From: Deltaproteobacteria bacterium
GTDB taxonomy: Bacteria; Desulfobacterota; Syntrophobacteria; B119-G9
NCBI GenBank assembly: GCA_003646715.1
Contig: QMLL01000094.1
Span: 1-6,798 of the forward strand
DNA length: 6,798 nucleotides
Reading direction: 5' to 3'
Of the stretch, positions 1 to 5,958 are shown piece after piece. Made by a program: the position numbers and the translations under genes. Within the stretch, counting starts at the first letter, position 1. The number at the start of each line of letters is the position of its first letter. The notes under the pieces were generated by a model, which worked only from the letters and a program-made list of their open reading frames with translations, was not told the DNA's origin and searched no databases.

Positions 1-65
1 CCCCCTTCACCTCGAAGTGTCGCTATAATCTGAACCAGCTTTTCAAAGTCCTTCCCTACATCCAT
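1..65 (-). CDS. mazG: MazG nucleotide pyrophosphohydrolase, N-terminal fragment (runs off left edge)
   Basis: Only the first 21 codons are inside the window, reading MDVGKDFEKLV and ending in IIATLRGEGG at the edge. The 'L-V-x-I-(M/I)-x-x-L-R-G-E-G-G' pattern is the start of the bacterial MazG family, where it normally continues into CPWD; that continuation lies outside the window. MazG hydrolyses nucleoside triphosphates to monophosphates and pyrophosphate in the cytoplasm, cleansing the nucleotide pool and in some species affecting ppGpp levels. The ATG lies 12 nt after the TAG stop of the CvpA-family gene, and an AGGA overlapping that stop is a plausible ribosome site, so the two genes form an operon with probable translational coupling. 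The family call rests on a short peptide and is a recognition, not a search result. Confidence 0.75.
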   Translation of the reverse strand, partial: MDVGKDFEKLVQIIATLRGEG

Positions 66-77
66 GATTCTTTTGTC

Positions 78-668
78 CTACACGTAACTTCTGCACGTTT
101 CCGTACTGGTAGCGGTTGTTGATCTCTTTACTTTCTGCAGCTTTTCTTTCTTATACCAGTAATCGAGCAATTCTTTTCTTTTCTTCTCAAAAAGGATCTT
201 CACTTTTCTGGGGGTCGCCTTGATTATCATGCTTGCACCAACCTGGACATAAGGAGCCAGCCTTGATTCCCTCAACACAGGACTTTTCGGAGGCAGGAAA
301 ATGGTTAGAACAGATATCAGGATTACAGCGACAAGCACGGTTTTCAACAGACCTATGGATCCCCCCAAGAGCCTGTCTGCCCAGACCAACGGAGTCTTCT
401 GAAACATACGGCTAAATAAAAATCCCAGGAAGGCAAAAAGTCCCCATATAACAAAAAATAAAACAACATAAACGGTGAGCCCCGGATATGGCCAAGCCGG
501 GATCTTACTTGCAAGACTTCTCGCAAAAAGACCATAGTAACTGGATGCTCCCCAAAATCCTGCCACAAGTCCCACTAAAGACAGGATCTGTCTAGTTGCT
601 CCAATCCAGATTCCGCGAACGAGAAATAGTATTAGTAATGCCAATATCACGTAATCTAAAAAATTCAT
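78..668 (-). CDS. CvpA family integral membrane protein
   Basis: A 196-residue inner-membrane protein. Four hydrophobic segments are visible, at about residues 5-22, 27-46, 64-86 and 104-125. The last is preceded by the family-typical 'ADRLLGGSIGLLKT' stretch (residues 97-110; Asp98, then glycine-rich, then Lys109). CvpA proteins take their name from a gene needed for colicin V production in E. coli; their biochemical role is unresolved, although links to envelope homeostasis are known. After the last helix comes a cytoplasmic or periplasmic tail of about 70 residues rich in Lys/Arg (155-182), ending in a Ser/Thr-rich stretch. The ATG has a purine-rich GGGGGCGAG site just upstream. mazG follows after 12 nt and the oxidoreductase gene ends 98 nt upstream on the same strand. 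The family is fairly sure; no function can be read from the sequence. Confidence 0.85.
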   Translation of the reverse strand: MNFLDYVILALLILFLVRGIWIGATRQILSLVGLVAGFWGASSYYGLFARSLASKIPAWPYPGLTVYVVLFFVIWGLFAFLGFLFSRMFQKTPLVWADRLLGGSIGLLKTVLVAVILISVLTIFLPPKSPVLRESRLAPYVQVGASMIIKATPRKVKILFEKKRKELLDYWYKKEKLQKVKRSTTATSTETCRSYV

Positions 669-766
669 TCACTCGCCCCCACTCCAGTCTAACGACCACA
701 TTCCAAATCACTGATTAGAAACAAGCCCAATCATGCACTACTAATGACAACCAACAAAAACATAGT

Positions 767-2008
767 CTAACGGTAGCTTCTTAGCATCGAATAATAATCT
801 TCACGATCAAGCAATTCTTTCTTTCGCGATGATAAATTTCTTCTCTGCGCAATCAGGTTCAACAAAACTCCACCCTGTTCAACGCAATTTACCAGTACCA
901 TGCCAACGAGCCGATCTTCTTCGAAAACGAGTTTCTTATACTTTTTCTCCTTTTCATTATAAACACTGAGAACTTCATACCTATCCTCATCAGGTGGATT
1001 GATTATTCCTCCAGCCATAAAGTCAAGATCAAAAATTCTGATGACATTTCTTCCCAGGCTTCCCTGATATCTTCTTTCAATTCCGAGCATGTTATACGCA
1101 GCCACTCTTCCCTGTTCGGCAGCAACCGGCCAGATGGCATTAACCCTGTTATCACGCCAGACGATGTCAGGTGCTTCCGCCACATCACCAGCGGCATAAA
1201 TATCTGGAACGCTACTTCTCAAGTTTTCATCAACGAGTATTCCTCTATTTATGTTCACTCCACTATCTTTCAAAAAAGAAATTGCCGGATCCACCCCCTT
1301 ACCCACCACCACAAGGTCACAGTCAACTCTCTGCCCGTCGTTGAGCAAAGCGCCACACACCTTGCCATCTCTTCCTTCAAAGGCTTTTACCGATTTACCC
1401 ACTTCGACAGCAAGACCGTAATCTTCAAGAGTTTTTCTGATCAGTTGCCCACTTCTGGTATCCGCAACCTGGGATAGCGGATAGGGCGAAGTGATAAGTA
1501 TGGAAACATCGATTCCTCGTTTTAGTAGCCCGTAAGCTGCCTTGAACCCCACAAGGCCGCCCCCCAGCACTATTGCCTTCCTGGCGCCACTATCGCAGCT
1601 TTTCACGATGTTCACGGCATCGTCCAGGTTCCTCAGGAAGAATATATTTCCGAGATCGCTCCCGTCAACTTTCATGACTCTGGGATCAGCTCCCGTTGCT
1701 ATCAACAACCGATCCCAGCCAATTGATTCTCCTGATTCAAGGAAAACTTTCCGGTTTTCAACATCCATATTCCGGACAGTTTTCCCAAGGTAAGTTTCAA
1801 TTTTCAGTTTTTCGTAGTAATCTTCCGGGCGAATGAAAATTTCTCTATTTTCCAGTTCGCCGGAAACTATGTAACTTATCAGGGGACGAGAATATGGAAT
1901 CGTATTTTCTTTTGAGACCATGATGATAGTAGATGTTGTGTCTATTTCGCGCAAGGTTTCCGCAGCTTGAATACCTGCAACACCGTTCCCAATAATCAAG
2001 TATTTCAT
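767..2008 (-). CDS. FAD/NAD(P)-dependent oxidoreductase (rubredoxin-reductase / NirB-like class)
   Basis: A 413-residue cytoplasmic pyridine-nucleotide-disulfide-superfamily flavoprotein. In order it has the FAD Rossmann motif GNGVAG (residues 7-12), the ATG motif (104-106), a second dinucleotide fold GGGLVG for NAD(P)H (149-154), and the FAD-closing 'DIYAAGDVAEAP' (269-280) with Asp275. It then has the 'WPVAAEQGRVAAYNMLG' helix (293-309) and a C-terminal domain of about 100 residues. Near residue 40, where CoA-disulfide reductases and H2O-forming NADH oxidases carry their redox cysteine, the sequence reads IPYSRPLIS with no cysteine. This points to the rubredoxin-reductase/NirB-like group, which passes electrons from NAD(P)H to another protein or acceptor, and not to a disulfide reductase. 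The true acceptor cannot be seen. A strong AGGGGGG ribosome site lies 5 nt before the ATG. The start overlaps the stop of a possible small ORF by ATGA. Confidence 0.9.
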   Translation of the reverse strand: MKYLIIGNGVAGIQAAETLREIDTTSTIIMVSKENTIPYSRPLISYIVSGELENREIFIRPEDYYEKLKIETYLGKTVRNMDVENRKVFLESGESIGWDRLLIATGADPRVMKVDGSDLGNIFFLRNLDDAVNIVKSCDSGARKAIVLGGGLVGFKAAYGLLKRGIDVSILITSPYPLSQVADTRSGQLIRKTLEDYGLAVEVGKSVKAFEGRDGKVCGALLNDGQRVDCDLVVVGKGVDPAISFLKDSGVNINRGILVDENLRSSVPDIYAAGDVAEAPDIVWRDNRVNAIWPVAAEQGRVAAYNMLGIERRYQGSLGRNVIRIFDLDFMAGGIINPPDEDRYEVLSVYNEKEKKYKKLVFEEDRLVGMVLVNCVEQGGVLLNLIAQRRNLSSRKKELLDREDYYSMLRSYR

Positions 2009-2091
2009 TGAATCCCCCCTGTTGACATCATATTCATGATCATTTTTTCAATATCACCCTTGATCTGAAGAAAGTTTTCATTCAATATCAT
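2005..2091 (-). CDS. Possible small ORF (28 aa) overlapping the oxidoreductase start
   Basis: On the minus strand an ATG at 2091 opens 28 codons, beginning MILNENFLQIKGD and ending MSTGGIQ. They end in a TGA that shares ATGA with the start of the oxidoreductase gene, the arrangement typical of translationally coupled genes. The peptide is charged and looks helical, unlike random out-of-frame translation. The same frame stays open upstream to 2145 (46 codons in all), with Leu/Lys/Glu-rich content but no standard start codon before the ATG, and the ribosome site (GAAGAAAAC) is poor. I recognise no family. It may be a real small gene, a start-less remnant of a longer upstream gene, or chance. 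The oxidoreductase ribosome site lies inside its last codons. Confidence 0.3.
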   Translation of the reverse strand: MILNENFLQIKGDIEKMIMNMMSTGGIQ

Positions 2092-2165
2092 GTTTTCTTC
2101 AAGGTTTGAACAACGTAAGTTTTCGAGGAGCTTTACGAGCTTAATTTAGCAAACACGAGTCTACA

Positions 2166-3509
2166 TTGAAAGTGTTGATTCAAAAATTACCAGTTCCGGA
2201 ATTCATTGTCGAGCTAATTGATGAGCTCGAAAACCATGGTTTTGCAGGGTATGTAGTAGGAGGTGCAGTGCGTGATATGCTGCTGGGAAAAGAACCTGAG
2301 GATTGGGATATTGCGACAGATGCATCTCCTTCCGATGTGATGAAGATCTTTCCCAGAGTAATACCTACAGGCATAAAACATGGCACAGTATCGGTACTGA
2401 CACACAATAGGATTGTAGAAGTAACCCAATTCAGGGGGGATAATCAACACGCTGGAAGTATAACGGATGATTTAAAACACAGAGATTTTACTATCAATGC
2501 GCTCGCCTATAATCCCTCTCGCCACCAACTGGTGGATCCCTGGAACGGCCTGGAAGATCTGGAGAAAGGAATTATTAGAGCAGTAGAAAATCCGGAAGAA
2601 CGCTTTTCTGAAGACCCACTCAGAATTTTAAGAGCAATCAGGTTAGCTGCTTCCTTCAAGTTCAGAATTGAAGAAAAAACACTGAAAACAATCCCGGATT
2701 TTGCATTGAGGCTAAGAAACGTGTCCATTGAGAGAATTCGAGATGAATTTCTGAAAATACTGGAAACCAATGATCCTTCCGGTTCAATAGAAAGCTGTCG
2801 AAAGCTGAAAATACTCGAAGTTATTCTGCCTGAAATACTGGAAGGCTATGGGATGAGGCAAAATCGCTATCATGTCTATGACGTTTACTGGCACACTTTG
2901 AAGACGGTGGATTTTATCCCGCAAAACTCTTACCTTCGATGGGTCGGGCTTTTGCACGATGTAGGAAAGCCCAAAACAAGGCAAATCATAAAGGGTGTCT
3001 GTCATTTCTACGGACATGCAAAAGTAAGTGCTGAAATTGCGACAGAAATAATGCAAAGGTGGAGATTTAGCAACGCAGAGATAGACAAGGCTCAAAAGCT
3101 AATTGCAAATCACATGCTTCATAACTTCAAATCCTGGAAACCTTCCACATTTCGGCGCCTGATTATAAGAGTTGGAAAGGAGAACATCTATGACCTTTTA
3201 ATATTGTGGAAAGCGGACAGGCTGGCCCACGGAACAGAAACGAAGAAAAAAATCGAAGAAGATTTCAGAACGCTGAAGAAAAAAATTTCACGCACCCTTG
3301 AGACATTCCAGGTTTTCTCCGTTAAAGATCTGGCTATTGGAGGAAAAGAAGTAATGGAAATTATGGGAGTGCCTCCAGGACCAATTGTAGGCGAGGTACT
3401 CCACAGGTTACTGGAAGAAGTGATACAAAACCCGGAGAAAAATAATCCGAAAGATCTGAAGGCACTGGTAGCAAAAATCAAAGACATCTATGAGAAACCT
3501 CATTCTTGA
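2166..3509 (+). CDS. cca: CCA tRNA nucleotidyltransferase (class II) with C-terminal HD domain
   Basis: A 447-residue cytoplasmic enzyme that adds or repairs the 3'-CCA end of tRNA from CTP and ATP. The class II head is complete: GGAVRD (32-37), the metal-binding pair in DWDIATDA (Asp46, Asp48), RDFTINALAYN (106-116), DPWNG (124-128) and the base-selecting motif EDPLRILRAIRLA (149-161). A HD phosphohydrolase-like domain follows with His243, the LLHDVGK motif (His264-Asp265), His280/His284, His316 and Asp351 in KADRLAH, so its metal site looks intact. The C-terminal tail domain is at about 386-440 (GGKEVMEIMGVPPGPIVG). The start is a TTG without a clear ribosome site; an in-frame TAA at 2142 rules out an earlier start, and GTG 2172 is an alternative. 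The last 20 nt overlap qng1. A CC-only or A-only enzyme, or a poly(A) polymerase, cannot be excluded from motifs alone. Confidence 0.95.
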   Translation: MKVLIQKLPVPEFIVELIDELENHGFAGYVVGGAVRDMLLGKEPEDWDIATDASPSDVMKIFPRVIPTGIKHGTVSVLTHNRIVEVTQFRGDNQHAGSITDDLKHRDFTINALAYNPSRHQLVDPWNGLEDLEKGIIRAVENPEERFSEDPLRILRAIRLAASFKFRIEEKTLKTIPDFALRLRNVSIERIRDEFLKILETNDPSGSIESCRKLKILEVILPEILEGYGMRQNRYHVYDVYWHTLKTVDFIPQNSYLRWVGLLHDVGKPKTRQIIKGVCHFYGHAKVSAEIATEIMQRWRFSNAEIDKAQKLIANHMLHNFKSWKPSTFRRLIIRVGKENIYDLLILWKADRLAHGTETKKKIEEDFRTLKKKISRTLETFQVFSVKDLAIGGKEVMEIMGVPPGPIVGEVLHRLLEEVIQNPEKNNPKDLKALVAKIKDIYEKPHS

Positions 3510-4461
3510 TACCACGAGCTGGGCTGTACAGAGAAGCAGGTTCGTTAAAATTAACGAGACCGCTATACGCCGTCTTTTTGGCAAGCACCTGGACGCCTTG
3601 CACGCCAAGCATCCGGAAGAAGACGAACTATCGCCTGGAATTACCGGCAAAGAACTGGCGGAGTGGGTATTTGTGGTTGAAATACTGAATCACTGTTTCT
3701 GGCCCGATCCCGGTGAACCAAAATGGGAAGTGGAGTACAAAGGAAAGTGGTATTCCGGTTACTGGGCTTTGGAAGCCTCTCTGGCCAGGGCAGTTAACGA
3801 ATATAAGATCCCGGTCCAGGATGCAAGATTCCTTGCAAACATCCAACTTCAAGATCTGGAAAAAATTTTTGCCGGAAGGGGGAAAATTCCCCTTCTAAAG
3901 GAGCGCTTAAAAAACCTTAGAGAGGCCGGGGAAGTATTACTGGAACGATGGGAAGGCAGCGTGGTCTATCTTCTGGAGGAAGCCGGACACTCGGCTTTAA
4001 AACTAATCGAGCTGCTGAGAGATAATTTCCCAAGTTTCAGGGACGAGGCAATTTACAACGGAAAGAAGGTATACTTTTACAAAAGAGCCCAGATATTTCC
4101 CTTAGACCTTCACACCAAGTTTCGTGGCAAATCATGGGGAAGATGGAAAGACCTCCACATGCTGACAGCGTTTGCTGATTACAAACTACCGCAGGTGTTG
4201 CGTCACCTTGGTATCCTGGAATATGATTCCCAACTGGCCAGAAGGATTGACAATCTCGAATTCATAGAACCGGGAAGTGAGGAAGAAATAGAAATAAGAG
4301 CTGCCACGATTCAGGCTTGCGAATTGATAAAAAAGAAGCTTGAAGAGGAAAAAGGCATTGAGTGCGCAAGTCCTGAAATTGACCAGTGGTTATGGACGTT
4401 GGGCCAAAACGATTCTTTCAGAAAATACCCCTATCACAGGACAAGAACCATCTTTTATTGA
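3490..4461 (+). CDS. qng1: Queuosine-5'-phosphate N-glycosylase/hydrolase, Qng1 (DUF2419) family
   Basis: A 323-residue protein of the DUF2419/C9orf64 family, now known as Qng1. It hydrolyses queuosine 5'-monophosphate, releasing the queuine base for salvage into tRNA at the wobble position of GUN anticodons. Family landmarks seen here are SRFVKIN near the N-terminus (16-22), FWPDP (70-74) followed by KW, GYWALEASLARAVNE (90-104), FRDEAIYNGKKVYFYKRAQIF (183-203), LTAFADYKLPQVLRHLG (225-241, with Asp230 in the position expected for a catalytic acid), GSEEEIEIRA (262-271), and a C-terminal LW...PYHRTRTIFY (301-323). The length is that of the family. The ATG lies inside the end of cca (20-nt overlap, different frame) and has no clear ribosome site, so translation probably depends on ribosomes finishing cca. 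The assignment is strong; the substrate is inferred from the family. Confidence 0.93.
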   Translation: MRNLILDTTSWAVQRSRFVKINETAIRRLFGKHLDALHAKHPEEDELSPGITGKELAEWVFVVEILNHCFWPDPGEPKWEVEYKGKWYSGYWALEASLARAVNEYKIPVQDARFLANIQLQDLEKIFAGRGKIPLLKERLKNLREAGEVLLERWEGSVVYLLEEAGHSALKLIELLRDNFPSFRDEAIYNGKKVYFYKRAQIFPLDLHTKFRGKSWGRWKDLHMLTAFADYKLPQVLRHLGILEYDSQLARRIDNLEFIEPGSEEEIEIRAATIQACELIKKKLEEEKGIECASPEIDQWLWTLGQNDSFRKYPYHRTRTIFY

Positions 4462-4482
4462 TATTAAACGACTCGAACCAAG

Positions 4483-4544
4483 CCGCTCAGAAGTCTAACT
4501 ATTTTGCACGATGAAAGGCGATGCTTTTACCCATCCCTGAGCGG
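4483..4544. repeat. 8-bp inverted repeat in the qng1 3' region
   Basis: CCGCTCAG at 4483-4490 is matched exactly by its reverse complement CTGAGCGG at 4537-4544, with 46 nt between. The loop holds two CGATG copies around AAAGG (near 4509-4524). It lies between the qng1 stop and the convergent-gene terminator. It could be a folded 3'-UTR element or chance; no known riboswitch or tRNA consensus is recognised on either strand. Confidence 0.35.
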
Positions 4545-4587
4545 GACACCAGATCAACCGTGAATGTTTCATTAATTTCAAAAGGAA

Positions 4588-4610
4588 GAAGGAGCCGAAG
4601 TGGCTCCTTC
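4588..4610 (-). terminator. Hairpin terminator between convergent genes
   Basis: GAAGGAGCC (4588-4596) and GGCTCCTTC (4602-4610) form a perfect 9-bp stem with a 5-nt loop. Read on the minus strand the stem is followed by TTCCTTTT, a usable U-rich tract, and it sits 35 nt after the stop of the GAF-domain gene, so it mainly terminates that gene. On the plus strand it lies 127 nt after qng1 and is followed by GTGTTGATAATTGTTT, a weaker tract, so some bidirectional function is likely. Confidence 0.8.
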
Positions 4611-4644
4611 GTGTTGATAATTGTTTAAAGGCAGGGCTTTTTGA

Positions 4645-5718
4645 TCAGATGCTCTTCCTGTAGCCAATGTACTGATAGATATCACTCATGATGCTCTCGT
4701 AGTCGCTCCTGATTCTCTCATAAATTCGTGCATTCTCAATAGCTATTGCTCCCATCTCAGCCAGCGACGAAACAAAGTCTATCTCCTGCTGGGTGAACTC
4801 TCTGCGTTCTCCAGTGTACATTCTCAAAACACCGATTACCTTCCCTTTTATTACCATTGGAATCGAAACAATGGTAAAAATACCTTCTTTCTTGGCTTCT
4901 TCAGGATATTGAGCCCTCGGGTCTTCCTGGGCATTCTCAATAATTACCGGTTTTCCGGTAAGAGCATCCGCTATACTTTTATCGGCATCAACCGGTCCTT
5001 TCTTGATATAAAATTCGCTGAGCCCATGTGATGCAACGAGTTCAAGAACTTTGGCTTTTTCATCGAGAAGCCTCACTGCACAGGCTTTCAGGTTCATTAC
5101 GTCAGCCACCTGGGTGACTATCATATTGAGAACTTCATTTACTGCAAGAGTAGAAGTTACCGCCTTGCTCACCTGCTGGAAGCTCTTCAAAAACTTTCGC
5201 TCCTGGGAAACGATTTGCTCATGAATTTTTGCATTCTGAATAGCAATAGCCCCCTGTTCTGCCAGCCCGATGACGAAGTTCAACTCGTCATCGCTAAAGT
5301 TCCTTGGTTCAGAAGTGTACATCCTCATTACACCGATAATCTTATCCTTGAATCTCAACGGTACCGACACGATTGTTTTAATACCTTCCCTGGCGGACAC
5401 ATCTTTGTACTGAGAACCGGGATCTTCTGTAACATCGTACACCGAAACAGTTTTTCCTTTCATTGCGTCCACGATACTCTGATCTGCATCTACAGGTCCT
5501 TTATTTATATATTTTTCACTCAAACCATGTGACGCTACCATCTCCAACCTGCTTGTCTCCGGGTTAAGAAGACGAATCGCACATGCTTTCAAATCCATAA
5601 GCTCTTTTACATGAGTTACCAGTAAGTCTAGAACCTCGGGCAGGGAAAGTGTAGAAGTGATTGCTTTACTGATGTCCTGGTAAGCTTTTAGATACTCCCT
5701 GTATTTGTCTTCCGTCAT
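4645..5718 (-). CDS. Stand-alone tandem GAF-domain sensory protein
   Basis: A 357-residue soluble protein made almost wholly of two GAF domains, at about residues 10-170 and 177-337. No HTH, kinase, GGDEF, EAL or other output domain follows; the tail after residue 337 is about 20 residues. The two copies align without a gap at an offset of 167 residues; by hand I count 88 identities in 152 positions (about 58%), including VASHGLSE, KGPVDAD, EGI.TIVS.P and LAE.GAIAI.NA. Both keep KACA(I/V)RLL (Cys46, Cys213) and His64/His231. GAF domains bind small ligands such as cyclic nucleotides, haem, Fe-S or NO, or mediate dimerisation; the ligand here is unknown. A perfect AGGAGG (5726-5731) lies 7 nt before the ATG, so the start is secure. 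It is probably monocistronic, with its own promoter and terminator. Confidence 0.92.
   Translation of the reverse strand: MTEDKYREYLKAYQDISKAITSTLSLPEVLDLLVTHVKELMDLKACAIRLLNPETSRLEMVASHGLSEKYINKGPVDADQSIVDAMKGKTVSVYDVTEDPGSQYKDVSAREGIKTIVSVPLRFKDKIIGVMRMYTSEPRNFSDDELNFVIGLAEQGAIAIQNAKIHEQIVSQERKFLKSFQQVSKAVTSTLAVNEVLNMIVTQVADVMNLKACAVRLLDEKAKVLELVASHGLSEFYIKKGPVDADKSIADALTGKPVIIENAQEDPRAQYPEEAKKEGIFTIVSIPMVIKGKVIGVLRMYTGERREFTQQEIDFVSSLAEMGAIAIENARIYERIRSDYESIMSDIYQYIGYRKSI
4711..5667 (-). repeat. Internal gene duplication: two GAF units
   Basis: The coding segments for residues 18-169 (5667 down to 5212) and 185-336 (5166 down to 4711) are tandem copies of one ancestral GAF unit. They match without insertions or deletions at about 58% amino-acid identity by manual count. 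The spacer of 15 residues (170-184) itself resembles the segment before the first copy: Y-L-K-A-Y-Q-D-I-S in the first matches F-L-K-S-F-Q-Q-V-S before the second. The duplicated unit therefore probably includes the linking helix. Confidence 0.85.
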
Positions 5719-5751
5719 TATTATTCCTCCTAAAAATTTTTGACCAGCGGA

Positions 5752-5791
5752 GCAAGAAAGAAAATTTCAAAAAGAACGAAAACCTTCTTGC
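5752..5791 (-). promoter_or_regulatory. Inverted repeat in the leader of the GAF gene
   Basis: GCAAGAA (5752-5758) pairs exactly with TTCTTGC (5785-5791) across 26 A-rich nucleotides, inside the presumed leader between the promoter and the ribosome site. A palindromic AAAAATTTTT (5732-5741) lies just before AGGAGG. These may be an RNA hairpin or an operator; the A/T-rich composition makes chance matches fairly likely. No known riboswitch class is recognised. Confidence 0.3.
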
Positions 5792-5826
5792 ATCATATGA
5801 ATAAAACTTAAAAATTTGCAGATTCA

Positions 5827-5858
5827 ATTATATAAGTCGTGGAGCATGCTTAAGTCAA
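5827..5858 (-). promoter_or_regulatory. Sigma-70-type promoter for the GAF gene
   Basis: On the minus strand a -35 TTGACT (5858-5853) is followed by the -10 region TATATAAT (5834-5827). TATATA gives an 18-nt spacer and TATAAT a 20-nt spacer. This predicts a transcript starting near 5820 with a leader of about 100 nt before the ATG. It is the best promoter match in the window. Confidence 0.55.
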
Positions 5859-5958
5859 GGATAAAAATCCCGGCTCAAGCGATATAGTATAGCCTAACTC
5901 ACTCTGGTGTATCTTTCAATAGCCCGGTTAAATACGAGAACATCAGGATCTAAAAACG

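Noticed and set aside
686..772. A 9-bp direct repeat AGTCTAACG at 686-694 and 764-772, bracketing the cvpA-oxidoreductase spacer.
   Set aside because: One copy contains the oxidoreductase stop codon, there is no mobile-element signature between them, and a single 9-bp match at this distance is weak evidence.
2022..2053. A perfect TTGACA on the plus strand upstream of cca.
   Set aside because: No acceptable -10 lies 16-18 nt downstream, it is about 140 nt from the gene, and it overlaps the small ORF and the oxidoreductase ribosome site region.
2784..3095. A minus-strand open frame of 103 codons inside cca.
   Set aside because: It lies fully opposite the conserved HD-domain coding region, has no ribosome site, and shows no recognisable domain.
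4465..4490. On the minus strand GGTTCGAGTC resembles a tRNA T-loop.
   Set aside because: The flanking bases do not form a T stem, and no D arm, anticodon arm or acceptor stem can be found around it.
5215..5532. A plus-strand open frame of 105 codons inside the GAF gene.
   Set aside because: It is antisense to a clear coding sequence, its translation is rich in Cys/His/Phe with no domain look, and there is no ribosome site.
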